Shown one piece after another: positions 1-9,048 of a DNA stretch of 64,000 nucleotides; within the stretch, counting starts at the first letter, position 1, and each line of letters begins with the position of its first letter. A model generated the notes under the pieces. That model was not told the DNA's origin, did no database searches, and saw nothing but the letters and a program-made list of their open reading frames with translations. The stretch covers positions 992,001-1,056,000 of the forward strand of contig NZ_CP083911.1 of NCBI RefSeq assembly GCF_020162115.1. The letters run 5' to 3'. The position numbers and the translations under genes are program-made. This DNA is from Tepidimonas taiwanensis (GTDB lineage Bacteria; Pseudomonadota; Gammaproteobacteria; Burkholderiales; Burkholderiaceae_C).

Positions 1-1
1 G

Positions 2-1015
2 TTTGCCGAGAAGGCGCGGCAGCTCATCACCCAAGATAAGGTGGCCGCCGTATTCGGTTGCTGGACCAGTGTGTCGCGCAAGTCGGTGCTGCCGGTCTTC
101 GAGGAGCTCAACAGCCTGCTGTTCTACCCCGTTCAGTACGAGGGCGAAGAGCTCAGCAAAAACGTCTTCTACACCGGTGCCGCGCCCAACCAACAGGCCA
201 TTCCTGCCGTGGAATACCTGATGAGCAAAGACGGTGGCGGGGCCAAGCGCTTTGTGTTGCTGGGCACGGACTATGTTTATCCGCGTACCACGAACAAGAT
301 CCTGCGCGCGTTCCTCAAGTCCAAAGGCATTCCCGAATCCGACATCATGGAGGAATACACGCCGTTTGGCCACAGCGACTACCAAAGCATCATCGCCAAA
401 ATCAAAAAATTTGCCAGCGAGGGCAAGAAGACGGCGGTGGTGTCCACGATCAACGGTGACTCCAATGTGCCGTTCTACAAGGAACTGGGCAACCAGGGCC
501 TCAAAGCCACCGATGTGCCGGTCGTGGCATTTTCCGTGGGCGAGGAGGAGTTGCGTGGTGTCGACACCAAGCCGCTGGTGGGCCATCTGGCGGCGTGGAA
601 CTATTTCATGTCGATCAAAAACCCGGCCAACGATGCCTTCATCCAAAAGTGGGCCGCCTACGCCAAAGCCAAAAACATCCCCGGCCACAAAGACAAGCCA
701 TTGACCAACGATCCGATGGAGGCCACCTACATCGGCATCCACATGTGGAAGCAGGCGGTGGAGAAGGCCAAGAGCACGGAGACCGACAAAGTCATTGCCG
801 CGATGGCGGGACAGACCTTCCAGGCCCCGTGCGGCTTCGTCGTGAAGATGGACGAACGCAACCACCACCTGCACAAGCCAGTATTTATCGGGGAGGTGCG
901 GGCGGACGGGCAGTTCAACGTGGTCTGGAAGACCAAGGGGCCGATCCGCGCCCAGCCGTGGAGTCCGTTCATTCCGGGCAACGAGAAGAAAAAGGACGTT
1001 CCGGAGAAAGCGTGA
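2..1015 (+). CDS. urtA: urea ABC transporter substrate-binding protein UrtA (5' truncated by window edge)
   Basis: Periplasmic receptor that delivers urea to the UrtBCDE importer. The reading frame is open from base 2, and 337 residues up to the TGA at 1013-1015 are present. The signal peptide and roughly the first fifth of the protein lie outside the window. Family features include FGCWTSVSRKSVLPVFE near the start, GTDYVYPRTTN, the urea-receptor stretch FGHSDYQSI, and the C-terminal QPWSPFIPG. The domain is the type 1 periplasmic-binding fold related to AmiC and Leu/Ile/Val receptors. It is the first visible gene of an operon running in order into urtB, C, D and E, which makes urea much more likely than an amino acid as ligand. 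Confidence 0.95.
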   Translation, partial: FAEKARQLITQDKVAAVFGCWTSVSRKSVLPVFEELNSLLFYPVQYEGEELSKNVFYTGAAPNQQAIPAVEYLMSKDGGGAKRFVLLGTDYVYPRTTNKILRAFLKSKGIPESDIMEEYTPFGHSDYQSIIAKIKKFASEGKKTAVVSTINGDSNVPFYKELGNQGLKATDVPVVAFSVGEEELRGVDTKPLVGHLAAWNYFMSIKNPANDAFIQKWAAYAKAKNIPGHKDKPLTNDPMEATYIGIHMWKQAVEKAKSTETDKVIAAMAGQTFQAPCGFVVKMDERNHHLHKPVFIGEVRADGQFNVVWKTKGPIRAQPWSPFIPGNEKKKDVPEKA

Positions 1016-1053
1016 CGGTCAACGACGGCCGGCACTACAGGGCCTGCACGATC

Positions 1054-2685
1054 ATGGCAACTCGCAATCGACATGGAATCCCCGTACCGGCTTGGCTCGG
1101 GGCTGCGCTGCTGCTGGCCAGCCTGCTGCTGACCCGCGCCGCGTGGGCCCTGACGCCCGAGGACGCGCGTGCCGCGGTCGAGGGGGGCATCGGCGATCGC
1201 GTGGAGGTCGTGCAACGGCTCGTCGCATCCGGCGACCCTGCGGCGGCGCGGCTGCTGCGCGCGCTGGCGCAGGGTGCCGTGCGCTTCAACGCCCTGGGGG
1301 TCTACGTGGTCGACGACACGGGGGCGCGCGATGCGGTGACGGGGCAGTCAGTTACCGTGCCCCCTGATGCCGAAGACGCGCTCGTCAACAACCGCCTGCG
1401 CGGTGTATTGGAAACGGCGCTGGCGGCGTTGGACCTGATCGAGGGTGCTGATCCCGCGCGCCAGCGTGAGGCAGCACGGCTGCTGCGCAGTGCGGCCGTC
1501 GATGACGCTGACGCGGCCCTGCTGGCGCTGTTGCAGCGGGTGGATGCGGCGTTGGCGAACCGCACCGTCGATGCCAGCACCCGTCGCGCTTTGGATGAGG
1601 CCTTGGCGGCCGCTGGGTTGGCATCGGAAGAGCCCAGCGAGCGGCAGCGCGCTGCCAAGCTGCTGGCGCGGTCAGCGGAGCCCGCCATTCGCCCCCTGAT
1701 CGAGCGTCGCCTGGCTGAGGAGTCGGACCCGGCTGTGCGCGCGGCGCTGCAGCACGCGCTGGCAGCCGTCGAGCGGCGTCAAGCCCTGACCGCCGCCGCA
1801 GGACAGTTGTTTGCGGGGTTGAGCCTGGGCTCGATTCTGTTGCTCGCGGCACTGGGGTTGGCGATCACGTATGGGCTCATGGGCGTCATCAACATGGCCC
1901 ATGGGGAAATGATCATGATCGGTGCCTACGCGACCTATGCGGTACAGGTGGCTTTTCAGCGCTGGTGGCCGCAGGCACTGGAGTATTACGTCCTGGCTGC
2001 GATACCGGTGGCGTTTTTGGCCACGGCGGCGGTTGGCGCAGCCATCGAGCGCGGCGTGATCCGTCATCTCTATGGCCGACCGCTGGAGACGCTGCTGGCG
2101 ACGTGGGGCCTGAGTCTGATCCTCATTCAGGCGGTGCGCAGCCTGTTCGGGGCGCAGAACGTCGCCGTCGAAAACCCGGGCTGGCTCTCGGGCGGTGTCG
2201 ATGTGGGCGCGGGGCTCATCCTGCCGTGGAATCGCATCGCCGTACTGGCATTTGCGGCGTTGGTGTTGGCTGCCGTGGCGCTGCTGATTGCTCGCACTCG
2301 CTTTGGGTTGTTCGTGCGGGGTGTGACCCAAAACCGTCCGATCGCGGCGTGTATGGGGGTCAACACCGCGCGCGTCGACATGTTGGCGTTTGCGTTTGGT
2401 TCGGGTGTGGCGGGTTTGGCCGGTGTGGCGCTGAGCCAACTCGGCAATGTCGGGCCTGATCTCGGGCAGGCTTACATCATCGATTCGTTCATGGTCGTGG
2501 TGGTCGGTGGAGTGGGGCAATTGGCTGGGTCGGTGCTTGCGGCACTGGGGTTGGGCCTGTTGAACAAGCTATTCGAGGGATGGGCGGGCGCGGTATTGGC
2601 CAAGATCGCCGTCTTGCTGCTCATCATCGCATTCATCCAGAAACGTCCCCAAGGCCTCTTTGCCTTGCGTGGACGCGCGGCTTGA
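1054..2685 (+). CDS. urtB: urea ABC transporter permease UrtB
   Basis: Inner-membrane permease of the urea importer, 543 aa. The start at ATG 1054 is chosen because it gives a signal-like hydrophobic segment (LLASLLLTRAAWA) right after the first basic residues. The longer open frame upstream only overlaps urtA out of frame. Residues of about 30-245 form the long helical extracytoplasmic region typical of UrtB. The permease domain then begins at GLSLGSILLLAALGLAITYG and contains NMAHGEMIMIGAY and the late-loop motif AACMGVNTARVDMLAFAFG. It sits 38 bp after urtA and 13 bp before urtC. Length and architecture match the branched-chain-permease (BPD_transp_2) subfamily. Confidence 0.94.
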   Translation: MATRNRHGIPVPAWLGAALLLASLLLTRAAWALTPEDARAAVEGGIGDRVEVVQRLVASGDPAAARLLRALAQGAVRFNALGVYVVDDTGARDAVTGQSVTVPPDAEDALVNNRLRGVLETALAALDLIEGADPARQREAARLLRSAAVDDADAALLALLQRVDAALANRTVDASTRRALDEALAAAGLASEEPSERQRAAKLLARSAEPAIRPLIERRLAEESDPAVRAALQHALAAVERRQALTAAAGQLFAGLSLGSILLLAALGLAITYGLMGVINMAHGEMIMIGAYATYAVQVAFQRWWPQALEYYVLAAIPVAFLATAAVGAAIERGVIRHLYGRPLETLLATWGLSLILIQAVRSLFGAQNVAVENPGWLSGGVDVGAGLILPWNRIAVLAFAALVLAAVALLIARTRFGLFVRGVTQNRPIAACMGVNTARVDMLAFAFGSGVAGLAGVALSQLGNVGPDLGQAYIIDSFMVVVVGGVGQLAGSVLAALGLGLLNKLFEGWAGAVLAKIAVLLLIIAFIQKRPQGLFALRGRAA

Positions 2686-2698
2686 GGTGGAAACCGAC

Positions 2699-3859
2699 AT
2701 GACAACTGACGTGCTTCAACCCCATGCCCCGGTGATGACCCCATCACGACGACGCCTCCCGCTGCTCCTCCAGCCGCAGTGGCTGGGTGTGTGGGCCGGT
2801 CTCCTGGTCGTGGCTGTCCTGGTGCCGGTGTTGAACCTCGCCGTTCCACCAGAGCACTTTCTGCACGTTTCGGACTACACGGTCAGTCTGGTCGGCAAGA
2901 TCCTCTGCTATGCGATTTGTGCGCTGGCGATGGATCTGATCTGGGGCTATGCGGGCATCCTCTCCCTTGGGCATGGATTGTTTTTTGCCTTGGGGGGCTA
3001 TGTGATGGGCATGTACCTGATGCGTCAAATCGGGCGCGACGGCCACTACGGCGCCGACTTGCCCGACTTCATGGTGTTTCTCGACTGGAAGGAACTGCCC
3101 TGGCATTGGGCGCTGTCGGACAGTTTTGTCGCCACGGTATTGCTCGTGATGTTGGTGCCGGGCTTGCTGGCGCTGGTGTTTGGCTACTTCGCGTTTCGCT
3201 CGCGCATCCAAGGGGTGTATTTTTCCATCATCACGCAAGCGCTCACCTTTGCCGCGATGCTGCTTTTTTTCCGAAACGAAACGGGGTTTGGGGGAAACAA
3301 TGGCTTTACCGATTTCAAACGGATCCTTGGCTACCCGATTGCCACGGGTGAGATGCGGGTGACGCTGTTTGCGCTGTCGGGCGTGACGCTGGTGCTCGCG
3401 TACGTGGCGTGCCGTTGGCTGGTCGCGTCGAAGTTTGGGCGTCTGCTGCAAGCCGTGCGAGACGCGGAGTCGCGGCTGATGTTTTGTGGCTATGACCCAC
3501 TGCCGTACAAGCTGGCGGTGTGGACCTTCTCCGCGGTGTTGTGCGGGATTGCGGGAGCGTTGTACGTGCCCCAGGTGGGCATCATCAACCCAAGTGAAAT
3601 GAGCCCGGCCAACAGTATCGAGATTGCGGTCTGGACGGCGGTGGGTGGCCGCGGAACGCTCATTGGCCCGATCGTGGGCGCGTTTGCAGTCAACGGAGCG
3701 AAGAGCTGGTTCACGGTCGCCATGCCCGAGTACTGGTTGTACGCCCTGGGGGCGTTGTTCATCGCGGTGACGCTGTGGATGCCGCGCGGCTTGGTGGGGC
3801 TGCTGGGGCGGCGCAAGCCGGACAGTCTCGGCGCCTCGAAACAGGAGCACCGGACATGA
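2699..3859 (+). CDS. urtC: urea ABC transporter permease UrtC
   Basis: Second membrane subunit of the urea importer (386 aa), homologous to LivM. The ATG at 2699 is preferred over an upstream in-frame start at 2660. It has a purine-rich ribosome site (GAGGTGG, 2684-2690) and does not overlap urtB. Several transmembrane segments are visible, with the family motif IWGYAGILSLGHGLFFALGG at residues of about 80-100. The cytoplasmic loop AVRDAESRLMFCGYDPLPYK contacts the ATPases. The stop codon overlaps the urtD start as ATGA, so translation of permease and ATPase is coupled. Confidence 0.94.
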   Translation: MTTDVLQPHAPVMTPSRRRLPLLLQPQWLGVWAGLLVVAVLVPVLNLAVPPEHFLHVSDYTVSLVGKILCYAICALAMDLIWGYAGILSLGHGLFFALGGYVMGMYLMRQIGRDGHYGADLPDFMVFLDWKELPWHWALSDSFVATVLLVMLVPGLLALVFGYFAFRSRIQGVYFSIITQALTFAAMLLFFRNETGFGGNNGFTDFKRILGYPIATGEMRVTLFALSGVTLVLAYVACRWLVASKFGRLLQAVRDAESRLMFCGYDPLPYKLAVWTFSAVLCGIAGALYVPQVGIINPSEMSPANSIEIAVWTAVGGRGTLIGPIVGAFAVNGAKSWFTVAMPEYWLYALGALFIAVTLWMPRGLVGLLGRRKPDSLGASKQEHRT

Positions 3860-4734
3860 CGCCCGACTTGCTGGACGAGGGGGCGGCGCGGTTGGCGCGT
3901 GCCAGCGAGCGGCGCAATATCGCCACGGAATCCGGCGGACGTGATGCAGGGTATGCACGTCCGTTGTCCGCGGACCGCTTTGATGCCGCACACGGCCGCA
4001 TTCTGTACCTGGAAGACGTGACGGTAACGTTCGACGGCTTTCGGGCCTTGGACCGGCTGACGCTCGATATCGGGGTGGGCGAGCTGCGGTGCATCATCGG
4101 TCCGAACGGTGCCGGCAAGACCACCCTGATGGATGTGATCACCGGCAAGACACGACCCGATAGCGGGACGGTGTTTTTTGGCAGCGCCATCGACCTGACG
4201 CGTTACCGCGAGGCGGAGATTGCGGCGCTCGGGATCGGGCGCAAATTTCAAAAGCCCACGGTATTCGAGGCCCTGACCGTGTGGGAAAACCTCGAACTGG
4301 CCCTGGCCGGTGAGAAAGGCATTGTCGCCAGCTTGCGCGGCACACTCGATGCCAAGGGCCGGCAACGCATCGATGAGTTGCTGGCGACCATCCAGTTGGC
4401 GGATCAGCGGCACCGGCGGGCCGGTGAACTGAGTCACGGCCAGAAGCAGTGGTTGGAAATCGGCATGCTGCTGGCGCAGGAGCCGCGGCTGCTGTTGCTG
4501 GACGAACCCGTGGCCGGGATGACCGATGACGAGACCGCGCGCACGGCCGAGCTCTTGCGCTCGCTCAAAGGCAAGCACTCGTTGATGGTGGTGGAGCACG
4601 ACATGGCGTTCGTGCGCGCCGTGAGCGACGGCGGACGGGTGACCGTGTTGAGCGAGGGGCGCGTGCTGGCCGACGGAACGCTGGAAAAGGTCCAGGCGGA
4701 CGAGCGCGTCATCGAGGTGTATCTGGGCCGATGA
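3856..4734 (+). CDS. urtD: urea ABC transporter ATP-binding protein UrtD
   Basis: Cytoplasmic ATPase subunit, 292 aa. The start at ATG 3856 overlaps the urtC stop. The nucleotide-binding domain begins only at about residue 50 (ILYLEDVTVTFDGFRALD), so there is a roughly 50-residue N-terminal extension of unknown role. Walker A is GPNGAGKTT, the ABC signature region is LSHGQKQWLEIG, Walker B is LLLLDEPVAGM, and the H-loop lies in VVEHDMAFV. The signature has H in place of the usual second G (SHGQ), as is common in UrtD. An ATGA or a second start follows for urtE. Confidence 0.94.
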   Translation: MTPDLLDEGAARLARASERRNIATESGGRDAGYARPLSADRFDAAHGRILYLEDVTVTFDGFRALDRLTLDIGVGELRCIIGPNGAGKTTLMDVITGKTRPDSGTVFFGSAIDLTRYREAEIAALGIGRKFQKPTVFEALTVWENLELALAGEKGIVASLRGTLDAKGRQRIDELLATIQLADQRHRRAGELSHGQKQWLEIGMLLAQEPRLLLLDEPVAGMTDDETARTAELLRSLKGKHSLMVVEHDMAFVRAVSDGGRVTVLSEGRVLADGTLEKVQADERVIEVYLGR

Positions 4735-4748
4735 CGGGGAGCGTGCCG

Positions 4749-5453
4749 ATGCTGCAGATCCAAGACGTCCACCAGTACTACGGGGGCTCACATATTTTGC
4801 GCGGGGTAGGGCTCGAGGTGCGGCCCGGCGAGATCACCGTGGTGTTGGGGCGCAACGGCGTCGGCAAAACGACGCTGTTGAAATGCCTGATGGGTTTGGT
4901 GCCGATCCGTCGTGGGACGATCGCCCTGGACGGTCAGCCCATCGCGGGATGGCCGCCGTACCGGCGGGCCGCGGCGGGGATCGGCTACGTCCCGCAGGGG
5001 CGGGAGATCTTCGGTCGCCTCACGGTTCACGAAAACCTCATGATGGGGTTGGCGAGCCGCCCCGCGCACACGGCCATTCCTGCCGTGTTGTACGAGCTCT
5101 TTCCGATCCTGGCGCAGATGCGCCGCCGCCGAGGGGGCGACCTGTCCGGGGGGCAGCAGCAGCAACTGGCCATCGCACGGGCGCTCGCAGCGTCTCCGCG
5201 CGTGCTGGTGTTGGATGAACCGACGGAGGGCATTCAGCCCAACATTATCCAGGCCATTGGGGAGGTATTGCGCCGCTTGGCGCGGGAAGGGGTGGATGGA
5301 CGCCCGATGGCCATTCTGCTGGTGGAGCAGTACTACGATTTTGCACAGGCTTTGGCGGATCGGTATGTCGTGCTCGAGCGCGGCGAGGTCGTCGATGCGG
5401 GCGCTGGCCATGAAATGGCGCAACGGGGGGTGCGGCAGCGGATCGCGATTTGA
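4749..5453 (+). CDS. urtE: urea ABC transporter ATP-binding protein UrtE
   Basis: Second ATPase of the urea importer (234 aa), LivF-like. Two starts are possible. ATG 4731 overlaps the urtD stop as ATGA. ATG 4749 has a good GGGGAG ribosome site 7 bases upstream and gives the usual MLQIQDVHQYYGG beginning, so it is chosen. Walker A is GRNGVGKTT, the signature is LSGGQQQQLAIARAL, Walker B is VLVLDEPTEGIQPNI, and the H-loop lies in LLVEQYYDF. It is the last gene of the urt operon and faces ureD across 45 bp. Confidence 0.94.
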   Translation: MLQIQDVHQYYGGSHILRGVGLEVRPGEITVVLGRNGVGKTTLLKCLMGLVPIRRGTIALDGQPIAGWPPYRRAAAGIGYVPQGREIFGRLTVHENLMMGLASRPAHTAIPAVLYELFPILAQMRRRRGGDLSGGQQQQLAIARALAASPRVLVLDEPTEGIQPNIIQAIGEVLRRLAREGVDGRPMAILLVEQYYDFAQALADRYVVLERGEVVDAGAGHEMAQRGVRQRIAI

Positions 5454-5463
5454 GCGGCGCATC

Positions 5464-5492
5464 TCGCGGGGCTTCGAGCGACATGCCCGCGA
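5464..5492. terminator. possible hairpin between convergent urtE and ureD
   Basis: Seven-base inverted repeat TCGCGGG (5464-5470) and CCCGCGA (5486-5492) with a 15-base loop, in the 45-bp gap between the two convergent stop codons. There is no clear T tract on either side, so an intrinsic terminator is only a weak inference from position. Confidence 0.25.
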
Positions 5493-5498
5493 TGGTGC

Positions 5499-6335
5499 TC
5501 AAACCCGCCAACTGCGCAGCGGCGGGGCGGTCATTCCCCACGCGAGCTGGCGCAGCCGTGCCCACGTGGACTCCAGGCTGCGAAAAATCGGTTCCGTCAG
5601 CGGAGCGAGCGCGCGCACCACGATCAGGCGGGCATCGGGGCTGGTGGCGGCGGCCCGTATCTCGGCGTTCCAAGGCAACCCCTCCCGGATCGCCGCCAGC
5701 CAGGACTCGCGGGTGGCGGTCGGTAGCGGGGAACCACTGGCGTAGACCAGCGTGCCGAGGCACGCACATCCGCCCCACCCCAGCGGAGACGTCAGCAGCC
5801 GTTGGTCGCTGCCGTCCAGACACCCCTGATCCAGCCAGACACCGGGCCACGCTATCGTCTGCTCGAACCGCCCCGCGGTGTAGCTGAGGCCCGAGGCGGG
5901 CAGCCCGAGGCTCAGCACGTCCCACGTGATCAGCGAGGCGCTCTCATGCAGCGTCCAGCACAGCCGATTGGCCCCACGTACCCCGGGGTAGACGATGGTT
6001 TCTTGCGGCAGCCACTCGAGCCGCGCGTGGGCACCGACGTGCAATTGCGTGGTCTGGCGACTGTCGCCATGTTCGCAACGGTAGAACCGGGTCGCCCCGG
6101 GCGTCGTGATCACCGCATGGGTATCGGGGCCGGCGTCGACGGCGATATCCAGCCGATCGCCCTGCACGATACCGCCCGGGGGGTGGACGATCACGGTGTG
6201 GCACACCGCATCGCCCTCGGGGTACAGCGTCTTGAAGACACGCAGCGGCCCCTCATGGCGGAAACGCAGGCGTGTGGCGGCGGCATCGCGCCAGAAATCG
6301 AGCCGCAGCCGGGCCGTCCAGGAAGGCGCGTTCAT
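5499..6335 (-). CDS. ureD: urease accessory protein UreD
   Basis: Urease maturation chaperone (278 aa). With UreF and UreG it forms the scaffold that delivers nickel to apo-urease. The start at ATG 6335 overlaps the permease stop (ATGA). A longer frame running upstream is the permease gene read in another frame. Diagnostic motifs are GGIVQGDRLDIAVD, TTPGATRFYRC, and LEWLPQETIVYPG with NRLCWTLHESASLITWD. It is the last gene of an ABC-transporter operon rather than being next to ureABC, which are not in this window. The convergent urt operon makes a urea-use role consistent. Confidence 0.93.
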   Translation of the reverse strand: MNAPSWTARLRLDFWRDAAATRLRFRHEGPLRVFKTLYPEGDAVCHTVIVHPPGGIVQGDRLDIAVDAGPDTHAVITTPGATRFYRCEHGDSRQTTQLHVGAHARLEWLPQETIVYPGVRGANRLCWTLHESASLITWDVLSLGLPASGLSYTAGRFEQTIAWPGVWLDQGCLDGSDQRLLTSPLGWGGCACLGTLVYASGSPLPTATRESWLAAIREGLPWNAEIRAAATSPDARLIVVRALAPLTEPIFRSLESTWARLRQLAWGMTAPPLRSWRV

Positions 6336-7099
6336 GCCGCCTGGCTGCCGCGGTGCGCCCAGCCCGTCATGCGCCGCTCGATCCAGCTGAACAGCTCGTA
6401 CATCGCCATCGCCATGATGCCCACCACCAGCAGGCCGGCAAACGCCAACCCCATCTGCATCGACGAGCCGGCCGAGATCAGCAGGTAGCCGATGCCCTCG
6501 TTGGCGGCGGTCATTTCCGACACCGTGGTGCCGACGAACGCCAGCGTGATGGCGACCTTGAGCGAACCGAAAAAGTACGGCAGCGACCGCGGCAGCCCCA
6601 CCTTGGTCAGCACGTCCCAGCGCCTGGCGCCGAGCACGCGCAGCACGTCCTCCAACTCTGGCTCCAGCGTCGCGAGCCCGGTGGCGATGTTGACCATGAT
6701 CGGGAAGAAGCTGATGAGGAAGGCCGTGAGGATCGCCGGTCCCACCCCGATGCCGAACCACACCACCAGGATCGGCACGAACGCCGCTTTCGGCAGCGCG
6801 TTGAACGCCGTCATCAGCGGGTAGAGTGCGGCGTAGGCGATGCGCGACGACCCCATCAGGAAACCGAGCAGCACGCCCACCACGATGGCAATGCCAAAGC
6901 CCGCCATCGTCACCCAGAAGGTGCGCCACGCGTGCCCGAGGATCGTGGTGTGGTGCTCCACCGTCTGCTCCCAAATCCGGGACGGAGACGGAAAGATGAA
7001 CTCCGACACGGCAAAGCCGCGCGTGATGCCTTCCCACAGCACGACGAGCGCGACGAGCAGGATGAGAGGCGAGAGGCGTTCGAGGGTTTTGCGGGACAT
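6332..7099 (-). CDS. ABC transporter permease, SsuC/TauC/NrtB type
   Basis: Inner-membrane permease (255 aa) of the nitrate/sulfonate/taurine/pyrimidine importer family (BPD_transp_1). The ATG at 7099 is chosen because it gives a short basic N-terminus followed by the first membrane helix LSPLILLVALVVLWEGI. The EAA-loop region reads TLEPELEDVLRVLGARRWDV and is followed by LPRSLPYFFGSLKVAITLAFV. It is 5 bp downstream of the ATPase and overlaps ureD by ATGA. The substrate cannot be read from the sequence. The ureD and xdh/puuD neighbours suggest a nitrogenous compound, possibly a nucleobase derivative. Confidence 0.85.
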   Translation of the reverse strand: MSRKTLERLSPLILLVALVVLWEGITRGFAVSEFIFPSPSRIWEQTVEHHTTILGHAWRTFWVTMAGFGIAIVVGVLLGFLMGSSRIAYAALYPLMTAFNALPKAAFVPILVVWFGIGVGPAILTAFLISFFPIMVNIATGLATLEPELEDVLRVLGARRWDVLTKVGLPRSLPYFFGSLKVAITLAFVGTTVSEMTAANEGIGYLLISAGSSMQMGLAFAGLLVVGIMAMAMYELFSWIERRMTGWAHRGSQAA

Positions 7100-7104
7100 G
7101 GGGC

Positions 7105-7938
7105 TCACTGGTGCAGGGGGGCGCCCGGCTTGCGCAGCGCGCCGATGTGGCCGCGCAGCTCGTGCACGATGTCGGTGAACTCGGGGGTATAGGTGACCTC
7201 CAGGTCGCGCGTGCGCGGGATGGGGATGTCGCGCCGCACCACGAAGCGCCCGGGGCTCTTGCTCATGCAGTAGACGGTGTCGGCCAGAAAGACGGATTCG
7301 CGCAGGTCGTGCGTGACCAGGATGACGTTGAAGCGCTGCGCCTCCCACAGATCGCGCAGCGTGCACCACAGCTCCTCGCGCGTGAAGGCGTCCAGCGCGC
7401 CGAAGGGCTCGTCGAGCAGCAGCATCTTGGGTTCGTGGATGAGCGCGCGGCAGATACTGGCGCGCTGCTGCATCCCACCAGAGAGTTCCCAGGGGTACTT
7501 GTGCTCATAGCCGGCCAGGCCGACGGACGCCAGCAACCGCCGGGCGCGTTCCTCAAACTCACGCCGCCGGTCCTTGAACTGGCTGCGATACGGCTCCACG
7601 ATTTCCAGCGGCAGCAGCACGTTGTCGAGCGTCGTGCGCCACGGCAGCAGCGACGGCGCCTGAAACGCCATGCCGGAGATCTTCAGCGGCCCGTCCACGG
7701 GCTGCCCGTCGACGCGGATCGTGCCCCGCGACGGGCGCTTGAGCCCCGTGGTCAGCTTCATGAAGGTCGATTTGCCACAGCCCGACGGGCCGACGATGGC
7801 GATGAACTCGCCGCGCCGCACCGTCAGGTGGATGTCCTCGACGGCGTAGATGCCCTGCGCCAGCAGCGTCGGGTTGTACGCCAGCCACACGCCGTCGAAG
7901 ACGACGAAGGGCTCGTCCGTTGCCGGGGAGGTCGTCAT
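7105..7938 (-). CDS. ABC transporter ATP-binding protein, SsuB/TauB/NrtD type
   Basis: ATPase partner (277 aa) of the adjacent permease. Walker A is GPSGCGKST, the Q-loop lies in GMAFQAPSLLPW, the signature is LSGGMQQRASICRAL, Walker B is MLLLDEPFGALD, and the H-loop is VTHDLRES. The C-terminal arm (SPGRFVVRRDIPIPRTRDLE) is usual in this subgroup. It lies 4 bp downstream of the receptor gene and 5 bp upstream of the permease gene, so all three plus ureD form one transcription unit on the minus strand. Confidence 0.88.
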   Translation of the reverse strand: MTTSPATDEPFVVFDGVWLAYNPTLLAQGIYAVEDIHLTVRRGEFIAIVGPSGCGKSTFMKLTTGLKRPSRGTIRVDGQPVDGPLKISGMAFQAPSLLPWRTTLDNVLLPLEIVEPYRSQFKDRRREFEERARRLLASVGLAGYEHKYPWELSGGMQQRASICRALIHEPKMLLLDEPFGALDAFTREELWCTLRDLWEAQRFNVILVTHDLRESVFLADTVYCMSKSPGRFVVRRDIPIPRTRDLEVTYTPEFTDIVHELRGHIGALRKPGAPLHQ

Positions 7939-7942
7939 CGGT

Positions 7943-8971
7943 TCACCGCTTCGGCAGCACGTTCAGGGCCGCGGCGTCCGGCAGGAACGACCCGTCCCAG
8001 ACCTTGCTGACGTCCACGCGCGTCTTGGTCTGGTAGGCGTCCGAAATCTGACTCGCCATCAGCGACAGGCGCCCCGGGTTGACGCGGCCGAACCCTTCGG
8101 CCCGTGCGTCGGGGCTGGCGACGACGGAGTCGATGGCCAGCCGCAGGCGGCGCAGCTCCAGGTCGGTGTTGATGATCCCGTCACGCGCCTTGACGGCCTG
8201 GATGCCGTTGGCCGGGTCCGCCATCACCTCGCCCGCCCCCTTGGCGAAGGTGGCGAGGAACGCGCGCACCGCACTCGGGTTTTCCCGTAGGAGTTTGGGG
8301 CTCGCGATGATCGCGTTGCCGTACAGCTTGACGCCATACTGCGCGTAGGGCATCACGACGATGTCCTCGGTCTTGACGCCGCGCGCCTCGAGGTTGAGCA
8401 GCGACGTGAACGAAAAGCCGGTGATCGCGTCGACGTCGCCGCGCACCAGCATGGTCTCGCGCAGCGGGGGATCCATCGACGTCCACGTCACGGGCCCGAC
8501 CCCGTTGGCCTTCTCGAAAATCGGCCACGCTTTGCGGCCCGCGTCGAACACCGGCGCGCCGAGCTTCTTGCCGCTCAGGTCCTTGGGCGTGCGGATTCCG
8601 GATTTTTTCAGCGCGAGCACCGCCGCCGGGGTGTTGTTGTAGACCATCATGATGGCCACCGGCTTGTTCGGCGCGTCCGGGTTGTTGGCGTGGAACTCCA
8701 TCAGCGCGGCCATGTCCGCCAACCCCATGTCATAGGTACCGGACGCCACGCGCGTGACCGTACCAGCCGAGCCGCTGCCGGCGTCGATCGTCACGTTCAG
8801 ACCCGCGTCGCGGAAATACCCCTTGCTGGCCGGGTGCAGGAACAGCGCCGACGGCCCTTCGAAGCGCCAGTCGAGCTGGAACTTGATCGGCACCGCCTGC
8901 GCGAATGCCGTCGGCGCGGCGATGGCGACGGGGAGGGCGGCGAGCGTACGCAGCAGTTGACGTTTGTTCAT
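7943..8971 (-). CDS. ABC transporter substrate-binding protein, NMT1/THI5-like
   Basis: Periplasmic receptor (342 aa). The ATG at 8971 is chosen over an upstream in-frame start at 9070. It is followed at once by a standard signal peptide (MNKRQLLRTLAALPVAIAA ending AFAQA), and the longer form would bury it. The mature part starts with VPIKFQLDWRFEGPSALF and contains SAGTVTRVASGTYDMGLADM, the ligand-pocket arrangement of NMT1/SsuA/HMP-binding proteins. It is the first gene of the receptor-ATPase-permease-ureD operon. The ligand is unknown. Candidates from the neighbourhood are a purine breakdown product or hydroxymethylpyrimidine. Taurine or sulfonate is less likely because no desulfonation enzyme is nearby. 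Confidence 0.82.
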   Translation of the reverse strand: MNKRQLLRTLAALPVAIAAPTAFAQAVPIKFQLDWRFEGPSALFLHPASKGYFRDAGLNVTIDAGSGSAGTVTRVASGTYDMGLADMAALMEFHANNPDAPNKPVAIMMVYNNTPAAVLALKKSGIRTPKDLSGKKLGAPVFDAGRKAWPIFEKANGVGPVTWTSMDPPLRETMLVRGDVDAITGFSFTSLLNLEARGVKTEDIVVMPYAQYGVKLYGNAIIASPKLLRENPSAVRAFLATFAKGAGEVMADPANGIQAVKARDGIINTDLELRRLRLAIDSVVASPDARAEGFGRVNPGRLSLMASQISDAYQTKTRVDVSKVWDGSFLPDAAALNVLPKR

Positions 8972-9048
8972 GGCGAGGTCTCCGGCAAAGGGGCGACGCC
9001 CCGGACGCATCCAGGCCAGCAAGTTCGGTGCCAGACGCATGACGCATT

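Noticed and set aside
5499..7037. Single 512-codon frame covering ureD and the permease region
   Set aside because: Only the part from 6335 down is UreD. The remainder is the permease gene read in the wrong frame.
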